Shown: piece after piece, positions 48,373 through 57,628 of the stretch
Layout of the letters: every line of letters starts with the position of its first letter
Position numbering within the stretch: position 1 is the stretch's first letter
NCBI GenBank assembly: GCA_021776195.1
Contig: JAJFGK010000102.1
Location: 18,462-82,461, forward strand
Origin: Kiloniellaceae bacterium
GTDB taxonomy: Bacteria > Pseudomonadota > Alphaproteobacteria > Kiloniellales > Kiloniellaceae
DNA: 64,000 nt
Direction: 5' to 3'
The notes under the pieces: generated by a model
Told to the model about the DNA's origin: nothing
Database searches by the model: none
Seen by the model: only the letters and a program-made list of their open reading frames with translations
Program-made: the position numbers and the translations under genes

Positions 48373-50576
48373 CTGTCGCGCTCCTTGACCCGCAGCAGCA
48401 AGGCGTTGGTCACCACCGCGACCGAACTGGCCGCCATGGCCGCACCCGCGATCACCGGGGTCAGCAGGCCCAGGGCCGCCGCCGGCAAGGCCACCACGTT
48501 GAAGATGAAGGCCCAGAAGAGGTTCTGGCGGATCTTGTCGTGGATCGCCCGGCTGGCCGCGATGGCGGTGACCACGGCGGCCGGGTCGGCGCGCAGCAGG
48601 GCGATGCCGGCGGTCTTCATGGCCGCCTCGCTGCCGCCGCCCATGGCGATGCCGATATCGGCGGCGGCCAGGGCCGGCGCGTCGTTGACGCCGTCGCCGA
48701 CCATGGCGACCACCCGCCCCTCGCCCTTCAGGCGCTCGATCGCGGTCAGCTTGTCCTGGGGCAGCAGTTCGGCCACGGCGTGGCCGATGCCCAGTTCTTC
48801 GGCCGTGTGACGGACCGCCGCCGCGTTATCGCCCGACAGTAGAACGGACTCGATGCCCTCGGCCCGCAGGCGCTCGATCGTGGCCCGTGCCGTCGCGCGC
48901 GGCTGGTCGCCCAGGGCGAAGAAGCCGAGCAGGCCATTGCCGCCGGCCCCAGTCTCGCCGAAGTAGACCAGGGAGCGGCCCTTGCCGCGCTCGGCGGCCG
49001 CCAGATCCTCCAGCGGCGCCGTGGGAATCCCCTCCTCGTCCATCAGGCGCTGGCTGCCGGCCAGGTAGCGCCGGCCCTCGTGCTCGGCCACCAGGCCGCG
49101 GCCCGGCAGGTTGCGCAGCTTGGCTACCGGGCCCAGGATCGCGCCCTTGTCCAGGGCATGGCGCGCAATGGCCTGGGCCAGGGGGTGGGCGCTGCCCTGT
49201 TGCAGCGACCCGGCGAGAGCGACCAGTGCATCATCGCCGCCGGCGCTCTCGACCGCATGAACCGCCATGACCTGGGGCCGGCCCTCGGTCAGGGTGCCGG
49301 TCTTGTCGAAGACGACGGTGGTGATGGCGCGGGCCTTTTCCATGGCCTCGGCGTCCTTGATCAGGATGCCGGCGGCCGCCGCCCGCCCGGTGCCGACCAT
49401 GATCGCGGTGGGGGTCGCCAGGCCCAGGGCGCAGGGGCAGGCGATGACCAGCACCGAGACCGCGGCCAGCACCGCCTGGGTCAGCGCGCCGTCGAGCCAC
49501 CACCAGCCGGCAAAGGTGGCCAGGGCCAGCAGGATCACCGCCGGCACGAAGATCTCGGCGATGCGGTTGACCAGGGCCTGAACCGGCGGCTTGGAGGCTT
49601 GGGCGGCGCGCACCAGTTCGACGATGCGGGCCAGGGTCGCCTCGGCGCCGACCGCCGTGGCCTCGACACGCAGCAGACCGTCGCCGTTCACCGCGCCGGC
49701 GATCACGGCATCGCCCGCCGCCTTTGCGACCGGCAGGGACTCCCCGGTCAGGTGGGACTCGTCGGCCTGGCTGGTGCCCTCCAGGACACGGCCGTCGACC
49801 GGCAGCCGTTCGCCGGGCTGGACCTGCACGATGTCGCCGACCGCCACGCTTTCCGCCGGCACCTCGATAACCGCGCCGTCGCGCTCGAGCCGGGCGGTGG
49901 CCGGCTGCAGCGCCATGATCGCCCGCAGGGCCGCCGAGGTGCGGTGCTTGGCCCGGTCCTCCAGCAGGCGGCCGAGCAGTACCAGGGTGATGACCACGGC
50001 GGAGGCCTCGAAATAGAGCGGCAGGTGGGTCATCGTCCAGATCTGATCGGGGACCTGGGCCAGGCGCGCCACGCTGAGGGCGAAGGCGGCCGTGGTGCCG
50101 AGCGCCACCAGGCTGTCCATGTTGGCGCTCAGGGTCTTCAAACCCGACCAGGCGCCGCGATAGAACTGTCGCCCGGCCCAGAACTGCACCGGCAGGGCGA
50201 GCAGGAGCTGAACCCCCGGCGGCAGCATGGCCTCGAGGCCAAAGAGCGGGAAGGCCATCTGGGCGACCAGCGGCAGGGACAGCGCCAGGGCCAGGGCGAA
50301 GACGATCAACTGGGCGCGCAACTGGGCTCGGTCCGGGCCTTCGGCGCCGGTTCCGTCATCGCTGGCGGCGATTGCCCTGGCCTCGAATCCGGTGCCTTGG
50401 ACGGCCTCGATCAGGCGCCGCAGTTCGATGGTTGTCGCGCCGACCACCCGGGCGCTGTGGTCGGCCAGGTTGACGCTGGCCGTCTCGACAGCGGGCACGG
50501 CGAGCAGCGCGCGCTCGACCTTGGCCACGCAGCCGGCGCAGCGCATACCCTCGACAGTCAGGTTCACAGCGGTCAT
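48369..50576 (-). CDS. copA: Copper-translocating P1B-type ATPase CopA
   Basis: CopA pumps Cu(I) out of the cytoplasm. The 735 residues contain one N-terminal heavy-metal domain (GMRCAGC at 10-16, C13 and C16), eight predicted transmembrane helices, the ion-coordinating CPC motif in VIACPCALGLATP (near 380), the phosphorylation site DKTGTLTEG (near 423), the P1B HP motif in SAHPLAQAI, and MVGDGVNDAPAL. It is controlled by CueR: a typical 19-bp-spacer promoter lies just upstream. Confidence 0.97.
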   Translation of the reverse strand: MTAVNLTVEGMRCAGCVAKVERALLAVPAVETASVNLADHSARVVGATTIELRRLIEAVQGTGFEARAIAASDDGTGAEGPDRAQLRAQLIVFALALALSLPLVAQMAFPLFGLEAMLPPGVQLLLALPVQFWAGRQFYRGAWSGLKTLSANMDSLVALGTTAAFALSVARLAQVPDQIWTMTHLPLYFEASAVVITLVLLGRLLEDRAKHRTSAALRAIMALQPATARLERDGAVIEVPAESVAVGDIVQVQPGERLPVDGRVLEGTSQADESHLTGESLPVAKAAGDAVIAGAVNGDGLLRVEATAVGAEATLARIVELVRAAQASKPPVQALVNRIAEIFVPAVILLALATFAGWWWLDGALTQAVLAAVSVLVIACPCALGLATPTAIMVGTGRAAAAGILIKDAEAMEKARAITTVVFDKTGTLTEGRPQVMAVHAVESAGGDDALVALAGSLQQGSAHPLAQAIARHALDKGAILGPVAKLRNLPGRGLVAEHEGRRYLAGSQRLMDEEGIPTAPLEDLAAAERGKGRSLVYFGETGAGGNGLLGFFALGDQPRATARATIERLRAEGIESVLLSGDNAAAVRHTAEELGIGHAVAELLPQDKLTAIERLKGEGRVVAMVGDGVNDAPALAAADIGIAMGGGSEAAMKTAGIALLRADPAAVVTAIAASRAIHDKIRQNLFWAFIFNVVALPAAALGLLTPVIAGAAMAASSVAVVTNALLLRVKERDR

Positions 50577-50622
50577 GGTCGCCTCGATGAATTGGGAGCG
50601 CCACGGAGGTCTCCCTGAGTGT

Positions 50623-50653
50623 CATATAGAGGTTCCAGTTACGGGAAGGTCAA
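50623..50653 (-). promoter_or_regulatory. CueR-type promoter/operator of copA-cueR
   Basis: On minus, -35 TTGACC (complement of 50648-50653) and -10 TATATG (complement of 50623-50628) are separated by 19 bp, the long spacer used by MerR-family activators. The spacer contains the imperfect dyad CCTTCC-(7)-GGAACC that matches the CueR half-sites. It lies 47-77 bp upstream of the copA start. Confidence 0.88.
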
Positions 50654-50718
50654 GCGGTGCGATAACTTTATTGCGCCAGAGCCGGGCCGGGCCACTTCCG
50701 CCGGGCCGGACTAGCTGA

Positions 50719-50724
50719 TATAAC
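50719..50724 (+). promoter_or_regulatory. Possible -10 element of the trpG operon
   Basis: TATAAC at 50719-50724, about 50 bp before the trpG ATG, resembles a -10 hexamer. No good -35 was seen at 16-18 bp, so this is weak. No tryptophan-rich leader peptide was recognised in the 200-bp gap. Confidence 0.25.
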
Positions 50725-50776
50725 AGGGCGAGCGGACCCGAGACAGAACTTTAAAAAACCACGGCAAGGCACTGCG

Positions 50777-51382
50777 ATGTTTATCTTAATCGATAACTAC
50801 GATAGCTTTACCTATAACCTCTACCACTTCCTGGGCGAGCTGGGCGCGCGGATCGAGGTCCATCGCAACGATCAAATCGGCGTCGACGAGCTGCTGGCCC
50901 GTTCGCCCCAGGGAATCGTGCTCTCGCCCGGCCCCTGCGACCCGGACCGCGCCGGGATCTGCCTGGAGCTGGTCGAGCGGGCCGCCGGCAAGGTGCCGAT
51001 CCTGGGGGTCTGCCTGGGCCATCAGGCCATCGGCCAGTGCTTCGGCGGCCAGGTGGTGCGCGCCGCCGCGGTGATGCACGGCAAGACCAGCGCGGTGCAT
51101 CACAAGGGAAGCGGCATTTTTCGCGACCTGCCCTCGCCGATCGTCTCGACCCGCTACCATTCCCTGGTGCTGGACCGCGCGGGGCTGCCGGACTGCCTGG
51201 AGATCACCGCCGAGACCGACGACGGGGTCATCATGGGCCTGCAGCATCGGGACCTGCCGGTCCACGGCGTTCAGTTCCATCCCGAATCGATCGCCTCGGA
51301 ACAGGGCCATGCCCTGCTGGCCAATTTTCTCACCCTGGCCGGCCATAATGTGAAAGCGCCCTACCGGGGCGCGGCCGAATGA
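50777..51382 (+). CDS. trpG: Anthranilate/aminodeoxychorismate synthase component II
   Basis: TrpG is a class I glutamine amidotransferase that feeds ammonia to TrpE (and possibly PabB). The 201 residues start [15 protein letters not shown] and contain [12 protein letters not shown], the nucleophile elbow [24 protein letters not shown], and the His-Glu pair in [10 protein letters not shown]. Its partner trpE is 10.5 kb upstream on the same strand, past an opposite-strand block. The stop overlaps trpD by 4 bp. Confidence 0.96.
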   Translation: MFILIDNYDSFTYNLYHFLGELGARIEVHRNDQIGVDELLARSPQGIVLSPGPCDPDRAGICLELVERAAGKVPILGVCLGHQAIGQCFGGQVVRAAAVMHGKTSAVHHKGSGIFRDLPSPIVSTRYHSLVLDRAGLPDCLEITAETDDGVIMGLQHRDLPVHGVQFHPESIASEQGHALLANFLTLAGHNVKAPYRGAAE

Positions 51383-52422
51383 ACGCCCAGGCCAAGGATT
51401 TCAGGCGCTTTATCGCCCTGGCGGCGAGCGGCGAGCCGCTTTCGGCCGGCGATAGCGAAGCCGCGTTCGACATCATGATGTCGGGCGAGGCGACCCCCTC
51501 GCAGATCGGCGGTTTCCTGATGGCCCTGCGGGTGCGCGGCGAGACGGTCGACGAGATCACCGGCGCCGCCCGGGGCATGCGCGCCAAGATGATCACCATA
51601 ACCGCGCCGCCCGACGCCATCGACCTCTGCGGCACCGGCGGCGACGCCACCGGGACCTACAACATCTCGACCGCCGCCCAGTTCGTCGTGGCAGCCTGCG
51701 GCGTGCCGGTCGCCAAGCACGGCAACCGCGCGCTCTCCTCGAAAAGCGGCGCCGCCGACACCCTGGCCGCCCTGGGGGTCAACCTGGACGCCGATATGGC
51801 CCTGGTGCAGCGGGCCCTGGACGAGGCCGGCACCTGTTTCATGCTGGCGCCGCGCCACCACGGCGCCATGCGCCACGTCGGCCCGACCCGGGTCGAGCTC
51901 GGTACCCGCACGATCTTCAACCTGCTGGGGCCGCTTTCGAACCCGGCCAAGGTCGAGCGCCAGTTGATCGGCGTCTTCTCGCCCGACTGGGTCGAGCCCC
52001 TGGCCCACGTGTTGAAGGGCCTGGGCCACGAGAAAGCCTGGGTCGTGCACGGTGCCGGCGGCATGGACGAGCTCTCCACCACCGGTCCGTCCCAGGTTGC
52101 CGAGTTGACCGGCGGAACGGTGCGGACCTTCGAGGTGACGCCCGAAGAGGCCGGCCTGCCGGTCGCCCGGCTGGCGGATCTGAAGGGCGGCGATGCGGAG
52201 ACCAACGCGGCGGCCCTGCGCGGCCTGCTGGCCGGCGACAAGACACCCTACCGCGATATCGTGCTGCTGAGCGCCGCGGCCGCCTTGATCGTCGCCGACA
52301 AGGCCGCCGACCTGACCCAGGGGGTCGCCCAGGCCGCCGAAGCCATCGACAGCGGCGCGGCGGCCAAGGTTCTGGCCCGCATGGCGGCGATCACCAACGA
52401 GGCGGCCCCGGCCGATGAGTGA
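51379..52422 (+). CDS. trpD: Anthranilate phosphoribosyltransferase
   Basis: TrpD attaches phosphoribosyl pyrophosphate to anthranilate. The 347 residues include [20 protein letters not shown] (PRPP loop), [23 protein letters not shown], and [27 protein letters not shown]-type core, all typical. The start overlaps trpG by 4 bp (ATGA) and the end overlaps trpC by 8 bp, so the trpGDC block is translationally coupled. Confidence 0.97.
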   Translation: MNAQAKDFRRFIALAASGEPLSAGDSEAAFDIMMSGEATPSQIGGFLMALRVRGETVDEITGAARGMRAKMITITAPPDAIDLCGTGGDATGTYNISTAAQFVVAACGVPVAKHGNRALSSKSGAADTLAALGVNLDADMALVQRALDEAGTCFMLAPRHHGAMRHVGPTRVELGTRTIFNLLGPLSNPAKVERQLIGVFSPDWVEPLAHVLKGLGHEKAWVVHGAGGMDELSTTGPSQVAELTGGTVRTFEVTPEEAGLPVARLADLKGGDAETNAAALRGLLAGDKTPYRDIVLLSAAAALIVADKAADLTQGVAQAAEAIDSGAAAKVLARMAAITNEAAPADE

Positions 52423-53239
52423 CGTGCTCGACAGGATTTGCGCCGACAAGCGCGCCTTTCTGGCCGAGCGGCAGGTCCGGGTCTCGCGCGCCGATCTGGA
52501 GGCCCGCGCCGCCCGGGCCAGCGCGCCGCGCGGCTTCCACCGGGCGCTGGCGGCCGCGGCAGAGACCAAGGGCTACGGCCTGATCTGCGAGATCAAGAAG
52601 GCCTCGCCCAGCAAGGGCCTGATCCGCGCCGATTTCGACCCGCCGCGCCTCGCCCGGGCCTACGAAGAGGGCGGCGCGACCTGCCTTTCGGTCCTGACCG
52701 ACGAGCCCTACTTCCAGGGCACCGACGCCCATCTGATGGCGGCGCGGGCCGCCGTCGCCCTGCCCTGTCTGCGCAAGGACTTCATGCTCGATCCCTACCA
52801 GATCCTCGAGGCCCGGGCGCTGGGCGCCGACTGCATCCTGCTGATCATGGCGGCCCTCGGCGATGCCCAGGCCGCCGAGCTGGAGGCCGCCGCGCTGGAG
52901 CTGGGCATGGATGTTCTGGTCGAGGTTCACGACGGCGCCGAGCTGAACCGCGCCCTGGCCTTGAAGTCGCCCCTGATCGGCATCAACAACCGCGACCTCA
53001 AGACCCTGGCGGTCGATATCGCCACCACCGAGGTACTGGCTGCCGAGGTCGGACCGGCCACAGAGGGATCAGGTCGTCTGCTGGTCTCCGAAAGCGGCCT
53101 CAACAGCCGCGACGATCTGGCGCGCATGCAGCGCTGCGGCGCGCGGGCCTTCCTGATCGGCGAGTCCCTGATGCGCCAGGACGACGTCGCCGCCGCCGTG
53201 CGTGCCCTGCTGCCCGACGCGGCCCAGGCCGTCGCCTAG
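52415..53239 (+). CDS. trpC: Indole-3-glycerol phosphate synthase
   Basis: TrpC closes the indole ring of CdRP. The 274 residues form a TIM barrel with [62 protein letters not shown], and [15 protein letters not shown], the family signature segments. It overlaps trpD by 8 bp; moaC follows after 11 bp. trpF and trpBA are not in the window. Confidence 0.97.
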   Translation: MSDVLDRICADKRAFLAERQVRVSRADLEARAARASAPRGFHRALAAAAETKGYGLICEIKKASPSKGLIRADFDPPRLARAYEEGGATCLSVLTDEPYFQGTDAHLMAARAAVALPCLRKDFMLDPYQILEARALGADCILLIMAALGDAQAAELEAAALELGMDVLVEVHDGAELNRALALKSPLIGINNRDLKTLAVDIATTEVLAAEVGPATEGSGRLLVSESGLNSRDDLARMQRCGARAFLIGESLMRQDDVAAAVRALLPDAAQAVA

Positions 53240-53250
53240 AAAGAGCCCCC

Positions 53251-53727
53251 ATGGCCGATTTCACCCACTTCGACCAGGAGGGCAAGGCCCACATGGTCGA
53301 TGTTTCCGACAAGGCCGCGAGCGCCCGTACGGCCAGGGCCAAGGGCCTGGTTGTGATGCAGCCGGCGACCCTGGCGCTGATCCAGTCGGGCGGCGTCAAG
53401 AAGGGCGACGTTTTGAGCGTGGCCCGGCTCGCCGGCATCATGGGAGCCAAGCGGACCCCCGATCTGATCCCGCTCTGCCACCCCCTGGCCCTGACCTCGG
53501 TGAAGGTCGATCTCGCCCTGCTGCCCGAGCAAAACGCCGTCGAGATCACCGCGACCTGCAAGCTGACCGGCCAGACCGGGGTCGAGATGGAGGCGCTGAC
53601 CGCCGTGTCGGTCGCCGCCTTGACCGTCTATGACATGTGCAAGGCGGTCGACCGCGCCATGCAGCTGACCGACATCCGTCTGGTCCACAAGGCCGGCGGC
53701 AAGTCCGGCAGCTTCACGGCCGCCTGA
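53251..53727 (+). CDS. moaC: Cyclic pyranopterin monophosphate synthase MoaC
   Basis: MoaC completes, with MoaA, the first step of molybdenum cofactor synthesis, converting 3',8-cH2GTP to cPMP. From the ATG at 53251 it has 158 residues: [68 protein letters not shown], and the closing Lys-rich GGKSG. All active-site landmarks are present. It shares one base with the moeA start. Confidence 0.97.
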   Translation: MADFTHFDQEGKAHMVDVSDKAASARTARAKGLVVMQPATLALIQSGGVKKGDVLSVARLAGIMGAKRTPDLIPLCHPLALTSVKVDLALLPEQNAVEITATCKLTGQTGVEMEALTAVSVAALTVYDMCKAVDRAMQLTDIRLVHKAGGKSGSFTAA

Positions 53728-54956
53728 TGCTGACCGTCGCCGAAGCCCGGGCGCGCATGCTGGCCGCCGTGACACCGCTCGGCGCCGAGACCGTGAGCCT
53801 GGTCGAGGGTCTGGGCCGGGTTTTGGCCGCCGATGTGACGGCCCGCCGCGACCAGCCGCCACAGGCGGTCTCGGCCATGGACGGTTACGCGGTGCGTGCC
53901 GCCGACCTGGCCAGCGCGCCGGCCAGCCTGACGGTCATCGAGGAGATCGCCGCCGGCGATCCCCAGGGGGCCGGAAGCGGCCGCGCGTTGGGGCCCGGCG
54001 AGACGGCGCGGATCTTCACCGGGGCGCCCTTGCCGCCCGGCGCCGATGCCATCGTGATCCAGGAGAACACCCGCCCCGACGGCGACCGGGTGATGATGGA
54101 CGAGGCCGTGAAGCCGGGCCGCTACGTGCGGCCCCAGGGTCTCGACTTCAAGGCCGGCTGGCTCGGGCTGGAGCGCGGCCGGCGGCTGACCGCCCGGGAC
54201 ATCGGTCTGGCCGCGGCGATGAACCAGCCCTGGCTCCGGGTCCAGCGCCGGCCTCGGGTCGCCATTCTCGCCACCGGCAACGAGGTGGTCATGCCGGGCG
54301 AGCCCATGGCGCTGAACCAGATCGCCTCTTCGAATGGCCTGGCCCTGGCCGCCTTCGTCACCGCTCGGGGCGGCGAGCCGCTGAATCTGGGGATCGCCCC
54401 CGACGAAAGCGACGCCCTGGGCGCCTTCATCGCCGGGGCCGAGGGCGCGGACCTGCTGGTCACCACCGGCGGCGCCTCGGTCGGCAAGCACGACCTGGTG
54501 CGCCAGACCCTGGCCGACCGGGGCATGACCCTGGACTTCTGGAAGATCGCCATGCGCCCGGGCAAGCCGCTGATCTTCGGGCGCATCGCCAAGACCCCGT
54601 TGCTCGGCCTGCCGGGAAATCCGGTCTCCAGCCTGGTCTGCTCGACCCTCTTCCTGGCGCCCCTGATGGAGGCCCTCCTGGGCCGCGACCCGGCGGGAGT
54701 CCCGGCCAGCGCCAAGGCGGTCCTGACCGCGCCGCTGGGGGAAAACGACGAGCGCCAGGACTATCTGCGCGCCACCCTGTCGCCGGGCGACGGAGATCTG
54801 CCCCAGGTCACCGCCTTCGCCCGTCAAGACTCCTCCATGCTGGGCACCCTCAGTCACTCCGACGCCCTGATCCTGCGGGCGCCCCACGCGCCGCCCCTGG
54901 CGGCCGGCGCGACGGTGGAAATCATCCCGCTGGGCGGTGGGGTGCTGTCGGTTTAG
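53727..54956 (+). CDS. moeA: Molybdopterin molybdenumtransferase MoeA
   Basis: MoeA inserts molybdate into adenylylated molybdopterin. From the ATG at 53727 (overlapping the moaC stop by one base) it has 409 residues with DQPPQAVSAMDGYAVRAADL, IFTGAPLPPGADAIVIQEN, VAILATGNEVVMPGEP, VTTGGASVGKHDLV, MRPGKPLIFGRI, and LLGLPGNPVSSLVC, covering all four domains. In many relatives lexA follows; here a convergent outer-membrane protein gene follows. Confidence 0.96.
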   Translation: MLTVAEARARMLAAVTPLGAETVSLVEGLGRVLAADVTARRDQPPQAVSAMDGYAVRAADLASAPASLTVIEEIAAGDPQGAGSGRALGPGETARIFTGAPLPPGADAIVIQENTRPDGDRVMMDEAVKPGRYVRPQGLDFKAGWLGLERGRRLTARDIGLAAAMNQPWLRVQRRPRVAILATGNEVVMPGEPMALNQIASSNGLALAAFVTARGGEPLNLGIAPDESDALGAFIAGAEGADLLVTTGGASVGKHDLVRQTLADRGMTLDFWKIAMRPGKPLIFGRIAKTPLLGLPGNPVSSLVCSTLFLAPLMEALLGRDPAGVPASAKAVLTAPLGENDERQDYLRATLSPGDGDLPQVTAFARQDSSMLGTLSHSDALILRAPHAPPLAAGATVEIIPLGGGVLSV

Positions 54957-54974
54957 TAAATCCGGGCGTCGGAT

Positions 54975-56315
54975 TCAGAACTTGTAGACAAGCTCGACAC
55001 CGCCGAAATAGGCCGGGTCGGTCCGATCCGAGAAAGCCGCCCCCGGCAGGAACACCCCGAAGATGAACTCGGCGTCGAAGTCGGCGATCTTGCGCAGACC
55101 GACAATGGCATCCAGCCCGTGACCGATGGAACGGTGGCGGCCGGTGGGGTCGGCGTCGATCGCGGCGCCACGGAGCCGGTCCGAGGCGTTGTGCTGCCGG
55201 TAGTAGTGATAGACGAGATCGACCGACGATTTCGGCGTCGGCCTGACCCCGAGACCGACCGTGGCGATCGCCAGGTTCCGCAGATCCGGGTCCAGAACCT
55301 CGCCATAGTACTTGAAGCTGGTCACGCCGTTGAACTTGTCCTGATTGTCGTGCAGGCCGGTCTGGCGAAAGGCCCCATCGGTGCCGTCGTCCTCGTCCTT
55401 GTCGCCCGTGCCGAAGGCCGCCCCCAGGGTGAGCGACGGCTCGTAGGGCGCATCGAAAACGTAGGTTATCCCCACATCGCCGCCGAAGCCGCGAACATCG
55501 ACCGGTGCCAGGGTGCTTCTGACATGGGACAGCTCCCCCCAGTAGCCGAGGTTGGGCGCAAGATCGCCATTCGCCTGCAGGCCGACGAACAGCAGATCCT
55601 GGGGATTGGGTTCCCGGTCGTCCCGAAAGATGGCATAGGCGCTGAACTCGGATTCATTGCCCTCGTTGCCGTCTTCCTCGCCCAGCGCGAAGCGGCCGAT
55701 CAGGGCGTAGTTGTCGACCTTGTCCCGACGCTCGTCGCTCAGGAGGTCCTTGCGCAGCAGTTCCTCGCGGCTGACGGAGAACTCGACCTCGAAGGGGCCG
55801 CGCGCCAGAAAGAGCCGGGCGGCATCGAGCTGCTCATCGAAGAGCCATTCCCGGGAATCCTCGAAGTCCTGGCGGCCGAGCTGGAGCGATAGGCCCTCGG
55901 GAATATCGGTGAAATGGAGGTAAGCCTGTTCGATCGACAGCTCGACCTCCCGGTCGCTCCGGCGCACCCGCGACCCGAAGGAGAACTTGTGCCTGATCTC
56001 GCTTTCGATGAAGACCTGCAAGTGTTCGCTGGGGTCGAACGACAGGCTCACCCCAAGCTCTGGCTCCAGGGTGATGCGGTCGTCGTCATTATTGGTATCG
56101 AGATCGAACTCCTGCTCGGTCTCGAAATCCAGCGTGAGCTGGGCGCCGAAGCTGAGATAGGGTGCGGCTTCGTGGGTCGGCGGGGGCGCGGCCTCGAGGT
56201 CGCCATCGGTCCGTGACCCGAAGTTTTGAAGGGAGGGCTCCGCCGCGAGCCGGGAGCTGGACAGGGTCAAGGAACCCAGGGCCGCCAGGGCCATCAGCAG
56301 CCAAAGGCAATTCAT
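54975..56315 (-). CDS. AlgE-like outer-membrane beta-barrel protein (alginate export family)
   Basis: From the ATG at 56315 the 446 residues start with a signal peptide (CLWLLMALAALGSLTLSSSRLA). The mature protein alternates aromatic and acidic beta-strands (YLSFGAQLTLDFETEQEF; LQLGRQDFEDSREWLFDEQL; DNYALIGRFAL; FNGVTSFKYYGEVL) and ends in YKF, the usual outer-membrane insertion signal. Such proteins export alginate or act as anion-selective porins; alginate biosynthesis genes are not nearby. It converges on moeA. Confidence 0.85.
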   Translation of the reverse strand: MNCLWLLMALAALGSLTLSSSRLAAEPSLQNFGSRTDGDLEAAPPPTHEAAPYLSFGAQLTLDFETEQEFDLDTNNDDDRITLEPELGVSLSFDPSEHLQVFIESEIRHKFSFGSRVRRSDREVELSIEQAYLHFTDIPEGLSLQLGRQDFEDSREWLFDEQLDAARLFLARGPFEVEFSVSREELLRKDLLSDERRDKVDNYALIGRFALGEEDGNEGNESEFSAYAIFRDDREPNPQDLLFVGLQANGDLAPNLGYWGELSHVRSTLAPVDVRGFGGDVGITYVFDAPYEPSLTLGAAFGTGDKDEDDGTDGAFRQTGLHDNQDKFNGVTSFKYYGEVLDPDLRNLAIATVGLGVRPTPKSSVDLVYHYYRQHNASDRLRGAAIDADPTGRHRSIGHGLDAIVGLRKIADFDAEFIFGVFLPGAAFSDRTDPAYFGGVELVYKF

Positions 56316-56709
56316 GAGTGGATTCCCACCGGCGGGCGCCCACCGACCGGTGACCCAACAGCGCCCTGAAGGCATCGGCACCCCGCGGCGTGGCCGGACT
56401 ATCTCGCGGCTCGAAGACATTGGTGCGGCTCACGCTTTCCCGACGATCATGCCAGCGGTCGCAACGGTTTTTCAGATCGATCAATGATTTGCGCGCCGCG
56501 ACCGTCGCCGCAGTGCCAGAGTTCGGTCAGGGCGTCAACCTGGGTATTGGCAGGGAAATCCGGCAAGATGGCGGCCGCGCCTGGACAGACTGGCATGATT
56601 CGGGAAAGGGAGGTCGTGTCCCTGCCCTTCCAAGACAGGTAAGTGAGGATCCCGCGCGGCTTGGGCGGTGGGGACCTCCGATGGGTCTGTCCGGCGCGAG
56701 CGGGCTGGG
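56316..56709. other. Gap upstream of the porin gene
   Basis: No gene is supported in these 394 bp. The part near 56316-56480 should contain the promoter of the porin gene on minus; the rest lies downstream of the peptidoglycan-binding gene. No hairpin with a T-run or repeat stood out. Confidence 0.5.
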
Positions 56710-57444
56710 TCAGGCGGCCTTCTTGGCTTCCTTGTAGAGCGCCTCGAAGGCGTCATCGACATTGTACAGATGATCTTCCATGAAGATGGCGTTGATCGGG
56801 CCGCGCAGGTCGTCCATGCATTTCCACTTTTTCTGCTTGATGATGAGGTCGACCAGCACCGTGCCTTTGCGCTTCGAGGCTTTGCTGTAGGAGAAGTACT
56901 TCTTCGCGGTTGCATCCAGAACCTGGCCCTTTTTGAGCAGTTTCTTGGTGCCGCCGTCACCCGATTTCTTGTCCAGCTCGTTCAGCAGGCTGGGGGTCTT
57001 CATCAACTCCTGGGCCAGACGGGCTTGCGTTTTCACCATCTTCGCGAGCTCATTATTGAGCGGCTTTTGGAACTTGGCCTTTTCCTTCTCGGACAGGCCT
57101 TTTTGACGGCTCAGTTCCTTTTGAACCTTTTCGATGCCGTCGTGAAAATCCATCCAAGCGTACCAATAGAGCCGGATGTTCCTGTTGGTCTTCTTCAGCT
57201 TCTGAAACACCCCCTTGGGCAGTTTGGCGGGCGGCTTGCGGCCAGCCAGGACTGCCTCGGTGTTCTTGCCGACAATGCCGTCGGGCTTCAGGTTCTTCTC
57301 TTTTTGATAGGCCTTGACCGCTTCGGCCGTCCCTTTGCCGAAAACCCCGTCGACCTCGGGCTTCGGCTTGACGCCGGCCTTGACGAGTTGCTCTTGTAGT
57401 TTCTCCACCGGGGCGCCCTTGGCACCGACTTTGAGAACCGCCAT
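56710..57444 (-). CDS. Peptidoglycan-binding-domain protein with unknown helical C-terminus
   Basis: The 244 residues start with a PG_binding_1 domain (about 5-65: GAKGAPVEKLQEQLVKAGVK; VDGVFGKGTAEAVKAYQKEK; DGIVGKNTEAVLAG). The rest is a Lys-rich helical domain of about 175 residues with MFSYSKASKRKG-like basic patches (YFSYSKASKRKGTVLVDLI) and WMDFHDGIEKVQKEL. No signal peptide is visible, unusual for a peptidoglycan binder, so it may be loaded into another secretion machine or act on phage-like structures. It stands alone, divergent from the SDR gene. Confidence 0.75.
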   Translation of the reverse strand: MAVLKVGAKGAPVEKLQEQLVKAGVKPKPEVDGVFGKGTAEAVKAYQKEKNLKPDGIVGKNTEAVLAGRKPPAKLPKGVFQKLKKTNRNIRLYWYAWMDFHDGIEKVQKELSRQKGLSEKEKAKFQKPLNNELAKMVKTQARLAQELMKTPSLLNELDKKSGDGGTKKLLKKGQVLDATAKKYFSYSKASKRKGTVLVDLIIKQKKWKCMDDLRGPINAIFMEDHLYNVDDAFEALYKEAKKAA

Positions 57445-57628
57445 TGCCCTTTGCTCCTCGTTTCCGATCCGTTGTGCCGCTAAGCTCTAAGGTGTGTCGC
57501 AGGGCGCCAAATCGAAGGTCGGTGATTGTGAAGCGGCTCACATCGGCCTGATCCAGGCGGCAATCGAGGGCGCCGGCCTGCCGACGGATGAGGCACAGAC
57601 GAGCGAGACCACCTCGAGGGAGACCGCG

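Noticed and set aside
50577..50776. Tryptophan attenuator leader before trpG
   Set aside because: No short frame with consecutive Trp codons and no terminator/antiterminator pair was seen; the gap is explained by the copA promoter on minus and a weak -10 on plus.
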